Below, in pieces: positions 15,179-23,236 of a DNA stretch of 30,633 nt. Numbering within the stretch: the stretch's first letter is position 1; every line of letters begins with the position of its first letter. The stretch is taken from assembly GCA_943368345.1 (NCBI GenBank), contig CALRKY020000032.1, positions 1-30,633 of the forward strand, in the 5' to 3' direction. A program made the translations under genes and the position numbers. A model generated the notes under the pieces. That model was not told the DNA's origin, did no database searches, and worked only from the letters and a program-made list of their open reading frames with translations. This DNA is from JADCGM01 sp943368345 (GTDB lineage: Bacteria > Pseudomonadota > Alphaproteobacteria > Sphingomonadales > Sphingomonadaceae).

Positions 15179-15206
15179 TTGACTCTTCGCGCCGTCGCCC
15201 TATCTA
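15179..15206 (+). promoter_or_regulatory. Promoter of the suf operon
   Basis: TTGACT (15179-15184) and TATCTA (15201-15206) are separated by 16 bp. The predicted transcription start, near 15212, falls inside the dyad at 15206-15230, so a protein bound there would block initiation. Confidence 0.65.
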
Positions 15207-15230
15207 AACCGGACGATTCCTATCCGGTTT
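15206..15230. promoter_or_regulatory. Dyad operator, probably for the Rrf2 regulator
   Basis: AAACCGGA (15206-15213) and TCCGGTTT (15223-15230) form a perfect 8-bp inverted repeat with a 9-bp spacer, 25 bp in all. It starts at the last base of the -10 element and ends 10 bp before the rrf2 start codon. The size suits an Rrf2-family dimer, and the position suits autorepression. The sequence does not match the E. coli IscR type 1 site that I know, so the link to Rrf2 is inferred from position. Confidence 0.6.
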
Positions 15231-15240
15231 ACAGGATGCC

Positions 15241-15672
15241 ATGATCCGCCTGACCAATCTTGCCGATTATGCCGTGGTGGTGATGACCGCCGCTGCCAAG
15301 GCGCATGACCCGCGCCTGTCGGCGGGGGCCGTGTCTGCGATGACCGGGCTGCCATCGCCGACCGTCGCCAAGGTCATGGGCCTGCTGGCGCGCGGTGAGT
15401 TGCTGGTGAGCACACGCGGCGTCGCAGGCGGGTTCGCGCTGGCCAGGCCAGCGGCAGAGATCACTGTTGCCGATATAGTCGAGGCCATCGACGGGCCGGT
15501 GGCGCTGACCCAGTGCGTGGAACATAGTGGCGGCTGCGCCCTACATTCGGGATGCGCGGTTCGTCCGCATTGGCCGCTGATCAATGGCGCGGTGCGCGAG
15601 GCGCTCGCCGCCGTGACCCTCGCCGAAATCGCTACTGCGCCCGCTTCCGCCCGCCAGCGCGTGGAGGCCTGA
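15241..15672 (+). CDS. Rrf2-family Fe-S-sensing regulator (IscR/SufR-like)
   Basis: This 143-residue winged-helix repressor probably senses cluster status and controls the suf operon. The N-terminal domain is typical: MIRLTNLADYAVVVMTAAAK, then SAGAVSAMTGLPSPTVAKVMGLLARGELLVSTRGVAGGF covering recognition helix and wing. Three cysteines at C92, C99 and C105 almost match the [2Fe-2S] ligands of E. coli IscR (C92, C98, C104), so cluster binding is likely. sufB starts one base after the stop, so the two are co-transcribed. A dyad lies between promoter and start codon. Naming it IscR or SufR would go beyond the sequence, because the DNA specificity is unknown. Confidence 0.9.
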   Translation: MIRLTNLADYAVVVMTAAAKAHDPRLSAGAVSAMTGLPSPTVAKVMGLLARGELLVSTRGVAGGFALARPAAEITVADIVEAIDGPVALTQCVEHSGGCALHSGCAVRPHWPLINGAVREALAAVTLAEIATAPASARQRVEA

Positions 15673-15673
15673 C

Positions 15674-17136
<1,463 letters not shown>

Positions 17137-17140
<4 letters not shown>

Positions 17141-17427
17141 CCGACGAGGATGCTCGATACTACGCGAAATCTATGAGCGACTTTCAGCGCGAAATCATCC
17201 TGCTGTGCTCGACAAAAGAGTCGTGGGGCTATTCACGCTTAGCCGAAAAGACCAACTCGAATTACGCCGAGGTTCAGAGCGTGGGCAGTTTCCTGCAGTC
17301 AGCCAATCTGGCTCGCGTAGGACATGTCCGCCATGGCTCGGAATTCGCCGGGTCCGCGATTTTCCTAAACGAGCGGGGTGATCAAGTCAGAACGATTGTC
17401 GCGCGCATGAGGAAACGTAAAAAATAA
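17137..17427 (+). CDS. Small winged-helix-like protein of unknown function inside the suf operon
   Basis: I do not recognise this 96-residue protein. It begins at GTG, overlapping the sufB stop, and its stop codon overlaps the first base of sufC, so it is translationally coupled on both sides. Residues about 15-60 (SDFQREIILLCSTKES, YSRLAEKTNSNYAEVQSVGSFLQSANLARV) look like helix-turn-helix with a following wing (GSEFAGSAIFLNERGDQV). The C-terminus is very basic (RMRKRKK). This suggests a nucleic-acid-binding or MarR-like fold, but no family can be named. Codon use is less GC-biased than in sufB or sufC, hinting at later insertion. A role in regulating the operon is only an inference from position. 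Confidence 0.72.
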
Positions 17428-18260
17428 TGCTGAAAATCCAAAACCTCCACGCCACCGTGGCCGACAAGCCGATCCTCAAGGGGTTGTCGTTGACCGTCAA
17501 TGCCGGCGAGGTCCATGCGATCATGGGGCCGAACGGCGCGGGCAAGTCCACGCTCGGCTATGTGCTGTCGGGCCGCGACGGCTATGAGGTGACCGAAGGG
17601 TCGGTCTGGTTCCGCCCCAACTCCGTCCGTGCTGAGCCTGTCGAAGCACAGGGAGCGAGCGCCGGTGCCAGTGGCCCTTCGACAAGCTCAGGGCATACGG
17701 GTGAGGGCTGGATCGATCTGCTCGCCATGGCCCCGCACGAACGCGCCGCAGCCGGACTATTCCTCGGTTTCCAATATCCCGTCGAGATTCCCGGTGTGTC
17801 CAACCTCACCTTCCTGCGAACCGCCTTCAACGCCCAGCGTAAGCTGCGTGGGGAGGCGGAAGCCTCGGGCGCGGAGTTTCTGAAGGCGGTGCGCGGCCAT
17901 GCCGATGCGCTTGGGCTGTCGATGGATATGTTGAAGCGCAATGTGAACGTCGGCTTTTCCGGCGGCGAGAAGAAGCGCAACGAGATGGTCCAGATGGCAG
18001 CGCTGGCCCCGAAATTGGCCGTGCTCGACGAGACCGACAGCGGTCTGGATATCGACGCGCTGCGGGTGGTGTCGGACGGTATCAATCGGTTGCGCTCACC
18101 GGAGACGGCAACGCTGCTCATCACCCATTATCAGCGACTGCTCGACTATGTGGTGCCGGACTTCGTGCATGTGCTGGTAGATGGCCGGATCGCGCGGTCG
18201 GGCGGCAAGGAACTGGCGCTCGAGCTGGAGCGCGACGGCTATTCGGCACTGGCGGCGTGA
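17427..18260 (+). CDS. sufC: Fe-S assembly ATPase SufC, with an in-frame palindrome insertion
   Basis: SufC (277 residues) is the ABC-type ATPase that drives conformational change in SufBC2D. Walker A is GPNGAGKST (residues 34-42), the signature is FSGGEKKRNEMVQMAAL, and Walker B is LAVLDETDSGLDID. The family is usually about 245-255 residues. The excess lies at residues about 63-94, between the strand EVTEGSVWF and WIDLLAMAPHERAAAGLFLGFQYPVEIPG. That stretch reads PNSVRAEPVEAQG and then GPSTSSGHTGEG, and it coincides with the palindromic element at 17623-17700. It falls before the Q-loop (GFQYP), in a surface region, so activity is probably kept. All catalytic motifs are intact and the frame is open. 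Confidence 0.95.
   Translation: MLKIQNLHATVADKPILKGLSLTVNAGEVHAIMGPNGAGKSTLGYVLSGRDGYEVTEGSVWFRPNSVRAEPVEAQGASAGASGPSTSSGHTGEGWIDLLAMAPHERAAAGLFLGFQYPVEIPGVSNLTFLRTAFNAQRKLRGEAEASGAEFLKAVRGHADALGLSMDMLKRNVNVGFSGGEKKRNEMVQMAALAPKLAVLDETDSGLDIDALRVVSDGINRLRSPETATLLITHYQRLLDYVVPDFVHVLVDGRIARSGGKELALELERDGYSALAA
17623..17700. repeat. REP-like palindromic element inside sufC
   Basis: Arms at 17623-17646 and 17677-17700 are complementary at 19 of 24 positions and flank a 30-nt loop. Cores are GCTGAGCCTGTCGAAG on the left and CTTCGACAAGCTCAGGGC on the right. I recognise this as a widespread proteobacterial intergenic repeat type, here inside a coding frame. It is open in the sufC frame. Confidence 0.82.
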
Positions 18261-18679
18261 TGCTTGCGCTCATCTTGATGGTACAGGCCGCACAGGAGCT
18301 GCCAGCAACACCAACGCTTGAACGAGATGACGAAATCGTGGTTGTCGCGCACAAGTTGAGCAACCGCTGGAAGGGCAGCGTCGAAACACGGGACGGCAAG
18401 ACAACGTGCAAGACCGTCCGCAGCACCGGGGACGCCGAGTTTGACGAGTTCGGATGTCAGGCGATGCTGGCGTGCTCACCTCAATATTGGCCCCAGATCA
18501 GGGCGAATCTGCAAACCGAGGTCGATGCCGGTCGCGTCAAGACGAAGGAAGACATACAACGCATGCAAACGACTGGTAAATTCCGTGCAATTTACCGAAG
18601 TTACGGGGCTTGTATATCGTCGACGCTCCGCGTCAGCATCCGTGACTTGATCAAGCAGCGGAAGGCGCAACGCGGATGA
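18260..18679 (+). CDS. Small exported protein of unknown function inside the suf operon
   Basis: This 139-residue product is not assigned to a named family. The first 13-15 residues (MLALILMVQAAQEL) look like a short signal peptide cleaved near VQA. The mature part has DDEIVVVAHKLSNRWKGSV, then CKTVRSTGDAEFDEFGC and a CSPQYW segment. Four cysteines in the mature chain could form disulfides in the periplasm. The start ATG overlaps the sufC stop (TGATG), and a GTG one codon upstream is the alternative. The 3' end overlaps sufD by four bases. It is odd for a periplasmic protein to be coupled between sufC and sufD, whose products work in the cytosol. No function can be proposed with confidence. 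Confidence 0.75.
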   Translation: MLALILMVQAAQELPATPTLERDDEIVVVAHKLSNRWKGSVETRDGKTTCKTVRSTGDAEFDEFGCQAMLACSPQYWPQIRANLQTEVDAGRVKTKEDIQRMQTTGKFRAIYRSYGACISSTLRVSIRDLIKQRKAQRG

Positions 18680-19410
18680 CTGTGCTCCCCACCCGGCGTG
18701 ATGAGGCGTGGCGGTACAGCGACCATGCGGCGGTGGCCAAGCTGTGGCCGGTTGGGCCAGCGACGGTGGTTGAGGTTGGCCCCGGTGCGTCCGACACCCG
18801 GATCCTGTTGGCCGACCAGGGCGGCATCCATGATTATCAGGTGACGCTGGCGACCGGTGCGCGGCTGGACTTCCAGATCGTCAACACTGGGACCCGCTAC
18901 AGCCGGATTGCCATTGACGTGACGCTGCACGACAGCGCCCATTTCGAGCTTGGTGCAGTGCAGATCGGCGGCGGCGACACGGTGCTGGAGATTGTCACAA
19001 CCGTCCGCCACATCGCGCCGAATGCCAGCAGCCGCCAGACGGTCCGCATCGTGCTCGATGACCGGGCGACGGGATCCTATCTCGGCAAGGTTGCGGTCGC
19101 GCGCGATGCGCAGAAGACCGATGCGGTGCAATCGGTGAAGGCGTTGCTGCTGAAGCGCACCGCGACGGCCAATCTGAAGCCCGAGTTGGAAATCTACGCC
19201 GATGACGTGAAATGCGCCCATGGTGCAACGGTCGGCGAATTGTCGAAGGAGGCGCTGTTTTACCTCGAAAGCCGGGGTATTGCGCCCGACGAGGCCCAGG
19301 CACTGCTGACCGAGGCGTTCATTGGCGATGCGATCACTGATGAGGCGCTACTTGGGGCTGCGCTGGCGGGGTTGCGTCCCTCGACTTCGCTCGGGAAGAG
19401 CGGGGTTTGA
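18676..19410 (+). CDS. sufD: Fe-S cluster assembly protein SufD
   Basis: SufD (244 residues) is the SufB paralogue that completes the SufBC2D complex and helps iron entry. The N-terminus has the RRDEAWRYSD motif typical of SufD. The beta-helical core is followed by the conserved C-terminal block EIYADDVKCAHGATVGELSKEALFYLESRGI and AQALLTEAFIGDAI. It is shorter than enterobacterial SufD (about 420) because the N-terminal region is reduced. The last residues, RPSTSLGKSGV, are encoded by the left arm of the inverted repeat at 19374-19478 and look repeat-derived. The start overlaps the preceding gene (ATGA). Confidence 0.93.
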   Translation: MTVLPTRRDEAWRYSDHAAVAKLWPVGPATVVEVGPGASDTRILLADQGGIHDYQVTLATGARLDFQIVNTGTRYSRIAIDVTLHDSAHFELGAVQIGGGDTVLEIVTTVRHIAPNASSRQTVRIVLDDRATGSYLGKVAVARDAQKTDAVQSVKALLLKRTATANLKPELEIYADDVKCAHGATVGELSKEALFYLESRGIAPDEAQALLTEAFIGDAITDEALLGAALAGLRPSTSLGKSGV

Positions 19411-19478
19411 ACATGGGGCAGCCAGCGACTGGGATCGTGCACCCATTCCCGCTCATCCCGAGCGAAGTCGAGGGACGC
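19374..19478. repeat. Near-perfect 31-bp inverted repeat spanning the sufD-sufS junction
   Basis: Arms 19374-19404 and 19448-19478 are complementary at 30 of 31 positions around a 43-nt loop that contains the sufD stop and the sufS start. Core text is CCCTCGACTTCGCTCGGGA on the left and TCCCGAGCGAAGTCGAGGG on the right. The arms encode the end of SufD and the beginning of SufS. In mRNA the hairpin would be very stable and would enclose the sufS initiation region. Confidence 0.9.
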
Positions 19479-20666
19479 CCAACCTTCGACCGTCGCGCCG
19501 ATTTCCCGGCCATCGCGGGCTGGACCTATCTCGATTCGGCAGCGACCGCGCAAAAGCCGCAGGTGGTGATTGATGCGATCACCCGGGCCTATGGCCGCGA
19601 TTATGCGACGGTCCACCGGGGGGTTTACGCCCGCTCGGCGGAGATGACAGAGGCCTATGAGGCGGCGCGGCAGCGGGTGGCGGATTTCATCGGCGCGGCG
19701 ACAGCGAACGAGGTGGTGTTCACGCGCGGTGCGACCGAGTCGATCAATTTGGTGGCACAGAGCTGGGGCGGGTCGCTGAAGGCCGGGGATCGCATCCTGA
19801 TCTCTGCGCTTGAGCATCATAGCAATATCGTGCCGTGGCAGTTGCTGCGTGACCGGACCGGCGTTGAAATTGATGTCGCACCGCTGACCGGCGATCAGTG
19901 CATCGATCTCGATGCACTGGAGACGATGCTGACGCCGCGTACCAAGCTGGTCAGCATCGCGCATGTGTCGAATGTGCTCGGCAGCATCGCCGACATTCCG
20001 CGTGTCGCTTCGGCGGCGCATGCGGTGGGGGCCAAGCTGCTCGTCGATGGCTGTCAGGCGGTGCCGCGTCTGGGCGTCGATGTGCAGTCGCTGGGCTGCG
20101 ACTTTTATGCGTTTTCCAGCCACAAGCTCTACGGCCCGACCGGCATCGGCGTGCTGTGGGCAAGGGCGGACATTCTTGCCAACATGCCGCCGTGGCAGGG
20201 TGGCGGCGCGATGATCGAGACCGTGAGTTTTGCGCGGACCACCTATGCCCCCGCCCCGGCGCGGTTCGAGGCCGGGACGCCGCATATCACCGGCGCGATC
20301 GGGCTGGCGGCTGCCATCGACTATGTCGAGAGCATCGGGCTGGACCGGATTGCGACGCACGAGCATGCGCTGACCGAGATGGCCCGGGACCGGCTGCGCA
20401 GCTTCAACACCGTCCGGTTGTTCGGGCCGGAACAGTCCGCCGGCATCATCAGCTTCGCTATTGACGGGGTGCATCCGCACGACATCGGCACCATATTGGA
20501 CGAAGGCGGGGTGGCGATCCGCGCTGGTCATCACTGCGCCCAGCCTTTGATGGACCTGCTCGGGGTGCCAGCAACGGCACGCGCCAGTTTCGGGATCAAC
20601 AATGTGCCCGAGGATATCGACCGCCTCGCCGAGGGTATTGCACGCGTAACGAGGATTTTCGGATGA
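19413..20666 (+). CDS. sufS: Cysteine desulfurase SufS
   Basis: This PLP-dependent enzyme converts cysteine to alanine and passes persulfide sulfur to the SUF scaffold. From the ATG at 19413 the protein has 417 residues. The PLP lysine is K238 in FSSHKLYGPTGIGVLW, and the catalytic cysteine is C375 in RAGHHCAQPLMDLLGV, the group II context of SufS. GATESINLVAQSW and LEHHSNIVPWQ are also standard. A TTG at 19407, overlapping the sufD stop, is an alternative start. The first 25 or so residues (including PLIPSEVEGRP) come from the right arm of the palindrome at 19374-19478, and the conserved protein begins around FPAIAGWTYLDSAATAQKP. No sufE gene is visible in the window. Confidence 0.95.
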   Translation: MGQPATGIVHPFPLIPSEVEGRPTFDRRADFPAIAGWTYLDSAATAQKPQVVIDAITRAYGRDYATVHRGVYARSAEMTEAYEAARQRVADFIGAATANEVVFTRGATESINLVAQSWGGSLKAGDRILISALEHHSNIVPWQLLRDRTGVEIDVAPLTGDQCIDLDALETMLTPRTKLVSIAHVSNVLGSIADIPRVASAAHAVGAKLLVDGCQAVPRLGVDVQSLGCDFYAFSSHKLYGPTGIGVLWARADILANMPPWQGGGAMIETVSFARTTYAPAPARFEAGTPHITGAIGLAAAIDYVESIGLDRIATHEHALTEMARDRLRSFNTVRLFGPEQSAGIISFAIDGVHPHDIGTILDEGGVAIRAGHHCAQPLMDLLGVPATARASFGINNVPEDIDRLAEGIARVTRIFG

Positions 20667-21109
20667 ACGATCAACCCCGCAAGTTCGATGTGGAAATCAT
20701 CGACGAGGCCCCGCCGGTCCCCAAAGCGCCGCCGGTTGGCCGCAATCCGGACTATCTCGAGGGGTTTCTGCGCAAGCCGTCCGCGCAGGTCGACCCCGGT
20801 GCCCCTGGCGGTGATCTGTATGAGAATATCATCGCGGCGTTGCGCGACATTTTTGACCCGGAAATTCCGGTCAACATCTATGATCTGGGGCTGATCTATG
20901 CGGTCGAGGTCGACGAGGGGCATATCGACGTCACGATGACGCTGACCACCCCGCACTGTCCGGTAGCGGAATCGATGCCGGGGGATGTGCAGGCCAAGGT
21001 GGAATCGGTTCCGGGCGTTGCGACCTGCGAGGTCAATCTGGTCTGGGATCCGCCGTGGGATCCGGCCAAAATGTCCGATGAAGCCAAGCTTGAACTGGGG
21101 ATGCTGTAA
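20663..21109 (+). CDS. SUF-associated MIP18/DUF59 protein (SufT-like)
   Basis: This 148-residue protein of the MIP18 (DUF59) family is commonly encoded in suf operons and is linked to maturation of Fe-S proteins. The N-terminal 45 residues are a Pro-rich, probably flexible extension (DEAPPVPKAPPVGRNPD). The domain follows: NIIAALRDIFDPEIPVNIYDLGLIYAVEV, then MTLTTPHCPVAESMPGDVQAKV and NLVWDPPWDPAKMSDEAKLELGML. The cysteine in TPHCP is the conserved one of the family. It overlaps sufS by four bases (ATGA), and its stop overlaps the start of sufA by one base. Confidence 0.9.
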   Translation: MNDQPRKFDVEIIDEAPPVPKAPPVGRNPDYLEGFLRKPSAQVDPGAPGGDLYENIIAALRDIFDPEIPVNIYDLGLIYAVEVDEGHIDVTMTLTTPHCPVAESMPGDVQAKVESVPGVATCEVNLVWDPPWDPAKMSDEAKLELGML

Positions 21110-21462
21110 TGGCCACCATTGCCCGCCCGCGCCCCGCTGCGGTGACGCTGACCGCCAGCGCGGTGAAGCGCGTCACCGACCTGATGTCGCGCGCGCCAGA
21201 GGGGACGGCTGGCGTCCGGCTGACCACGCCCAAGAAGGGCTGTTCCGGACTGGCGTACAGTCTTGATTATGTCGCGGTGCCAAAGCCAATGGACGAACGG
21301 GTCGAGACGCCGGGTGGCGTGTTGTTCATCGACGGCGCGTCGCTGATGTACCTGATCGGATCGGTCATGGACTGGCAGGAGGATGATTTCACCTCCGGCT
21401 TCGTGTTCCAGAACCCCAACGCCAAGGGTGCCTGCGGTTGCGGGGAAAGTTTTACGGTTTAA
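21109..21462 (+). CDS. sufA: A-type Fe-S carrier protein (SufA/IscA family)
   Basis: This 117-residue A-type carrier receives clusters from SufBCD and delivers them to target proteins. The three conserved cysteines are present: C45 in KKGCSGLAY, and C109 and C111 in the C-terminal GACGCGESF. Strand-rich middle sequence GVLFIDGASLMYLIGSVMDWQEDDFTSGFVFQNPNA is typical. It is the last gene of the suf operon and converges with lysK across a palindrome-rich spacer. SufA and IscA cannot be told apart by sequence alone; the operon favours SufA. Confidence 0.93.
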   Translation: MATIARPRPAAVTLTASAVKRVTDLMSRAPEGTAGVRLTTPKKGCSGLAYSLDYVAVPKPMDERVETPGGVLFIDGASLMYLIGSVMDWQEDDFTSGFVFQNPNAKGACGCGESFTV

Positions 21463-21463
21463 T

Positions 21464-21625
21464 TCCTCCCCCACAGGGAGTTTTTGGTTGGATTGCCCCT
21501 GGCAATCCAAGAACATGCTGGGAGCATGTTCGACCCAAAACTGGGGACCGCGCAGCGGTGGAGGGGGCGGCGCGCACCCAGCCCCTCCGTCAGGCTTCGC
21601 CTGCCACCTCCCCCTGAGGGGGAGG
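21464..21625. repeat. Composite palindrome mosaic between sufA and lysK
   Basis: Several inverted repeats are packed into about 160 bp. TTGGATTGCC-CCT-GGCAATCCAA (21488-21510) and GAACATGCT-GGG-AGCATGTTC (21511-21531) are both perfect. Flanking TTTTGG and CCAAAA can enclose them. GGAGGGG pairs with CCCCTCC at about 21560-21588. CCTCCCCC-TGA-GGGGGAGG (21607-21625) is perfect and lies in the lysK coding end. The genes converge here, so the block may stop transcription from both sides. It resembles a mosaic of mobile intergenic repeats. Confidence 0.78.
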
Positions 21626-23194
21626 ATTTCGAAGCGCTTCCCCGATCAGCTTCCGGCTATTCTCCAGCCCATAGAGCGCGATGAAGCTTCCCATGCGGGG
21701 CCCTTGAGAGCTGCCGAGCAGCACTTCGTACAGCGCCTGAAACCAGCCTCTCAGCGGCTCAAACCCGGCGGCTTTGCCTGCTTCATAAACCTCGAACTGA
21801 TAGGCCTCCGCCCCGGCATTGTCTGGCAGCGTTGCAAGGCGAGCATCAAGGTCAGCGAGCGCGGTGCGTTCCCGGTCATCGGGTGCGCGCCGTTTCAGGG
21901 TCGGTGCCACGAAATCGCGGTAATATTTCGCTGCGAAGCCGACCAGCGCATCGACCTGCGGGTGGGTCGCGGCATTCACGCCCGGCGCATAACGGCTGAC
22001 ATAGCCCCACAGCACCGTCGGGTCCTCGGTATGGGCAACCGACACGAGGTTGAGCAGCAGCGCAAAGGAGATTGGCGGAATGTCGGTCGGAACCTGCCCG
22101 CCGTGGATGTGATGGACGGGGTTGCCGAGCTTTTGCTCGACCGGTTGGTCCGGATAACTGCCGAGAAACTGCACATATTCATCCGCCGCCTTGGGGATGA
22201 CGTCGAGCGACAGCTTCTTGGCACGGCGCGGCTCGCGGTAGATGTAGAAACTCAGACTTTCGGTCGAGGCATAGGTCAGCCATTCGTCGATGGTCAGGCC
22301 ATTGCCCTTCGACTTCGATATCTTGCCGCCATCGGCATCAAGGAACAGCTCGAAGATGAAGCTCTCCGGCGGCTTTGCACCAAGAATTCGGGTGATCTTG
22401 GACGCAAGCGTCACCGAATCGATCAGGTCCTTGCCCGCCATCTCATAGTCAACGCTGAGCGCGACCCAGCGCATCGCCCAATCGACCTTCCATTGCAGCT
22501 TGGCCGCGCCGCCGGTGACGGGCACGGTCATCTGGTCGCCATCGACCGGGTCCAGATAGGTGATCGTCCCCGCAGCAACATTGCGGTCGATCATCGGAAC
22601 CTGCAGCACGACGCCGGTCTTTGGGCAGACCGGCAGGAACGGCGAATAGGTCGCGCGGCGTTCGGCCCTGAGCGTCGGCAGCATGACGCCCATCACCGCG
22701 TCATAATGTGCGAGCACCTTCAGCAGCGTCGCATCGAACCGGCCCGACGTGTAGCAATCGGTCGACGACATGAATTCATAGTCAAAGCCGAACCGGTCGA
22801 GGAAGGCGCGCAGCCGGGCATTGTTGTGCGCGGCAAAGCTTTCGTGGGTACCAAAGGGATCGGGAATGCTGGACAGGCGCTTGCCGAGATTGGCGCGCAG
22901 CATGTCGCCATTGGGGATATTGTCCGGAACCTTGCGCAGGCCGTCCATGTCGTCGGAGAAGGCGACCAGCCGTGACGGCGCGCCGCCGGTCATTAGGCTG
23001 TAGGCATTGCGGACCATGGTCGTACGCGCCACCTCCTGAAAGGTGCCGATGTGCGGCAGGCCCGACGGCCCGTAACCGGTCTCGAACAAGGCAGGTCGGC
23101 CGGTGACGCCGCGCGCGACCACCTTGCGCGCCTCCTCGAACGGCCAGGCCTTTGATACCAGCGCTGCGGCGCGCATTTCGTCCTCGTTGCTCAT
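21590..23194 (-). CDS. lysK: Lysyl-tRNA synthetase, class I
   Basis: The 534-residue enzyme charges tRNA-Lys. It is the class I type found in most alphaproteobacteria and archaea, not the class II LysS. The HIGH-like motif is PHIGTF (H48 onward) and the KMSKS-like loop is KISKS (residues 291-295). SDDMDGLRKVPDN and YEMAGKDLIDS are also characteristic. The start ATG has GGAAAG upstream and lies 42 bp from the divergent helicase gene. The last dozen residues (RNPPPQGEVAGEA) are encoded by the palindrome at 21607-21625 and adjoining repeat sequence, so the original stop codon was probably replaced by the repeat. Confidence 0.95.
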   Translation of the reverse strand: MSNEDEMRAAALVSKAWPFEEARKVVARGVTGRPALFETGYGPSGLPHIGTFQEVARTTMVRNAYSLMTGGAPSRLVAFSDDMDGLRKVPDNIPNGDMLRANLGKRLSSIPDPFGTHESFAAHNNARLRAFLDRFGFDYEFMSSTDCYTSGRFDATLLKVLAHYDAVMGVMLPTLRAERRATYSPFLPVCPKTGVVLQVPMIDRNVAAGTITYLDPVDGDQMTVPVTGGAAKLQWKVDWAMRWVALSVDYEMAGKDLIDSVTLASKITRILGAKPPESFIFELFLDADGGKISKSKGNGLTIDEWLTYASTESLSFYIYREPRRAKKLSLDVIPKAADEYVQFLGSYPDQPVEQKLGNPVHHIHGGQVPTDIPPISFALLLNLVSVAHTEDPTVLWGYVSRYAPGVNAATHPQVDALVGFAAKYYRDFVAPTLKRRAPDDRERTALADLDARLATLPDNAGAEAYQFEVYEAGKAAGFEPLRGWFQALYEVLLGSSQGPRMGSFIALYGLENSRKLIGEALRNPPPQGEVAGEA

Positions 23195-23212
23195 TCGTTC
23201 TTTCCGGCGGTT

Positions 23213-23235
23213 CAGGGTCGGTTATAGTGACCCTG
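23213..23235. promoter_or_regulatory. Shared bidirectional promoter core within a dyad (lysK / helicase)
   Basis: CAGGGTC (23213-23219) and GACCCTG (23229-23235) form a perfect inverted repeat with a 9-bp spacer. The spacer holds TATAGT on the plus strand (23223-23228) and TATAAC on the minus strand (23226-23221), so one AT core could serve both genes. On the plus side the start would fall almost at the helicase ATG (23237). No clear -35 is seen on either side. Confidence 0.45.
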
Positions 23236-23236
23236 G

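Noticed and set aside
15206..15230. The suf dyad read as a terminator for tmRNA
   Set aside because: No T-tract follows it, it overlaps the -10 element of a good promoter, and a better terminator lies at 15111-15144.
21383..22975. 530-codon plus-strand frame opposite lysK
   Set aside because: The minus strand encodes a complete class I LysRS with HIGH- and KMSKS-like motifs. The plus frame begins inside sufA and contains palindrome sequence.
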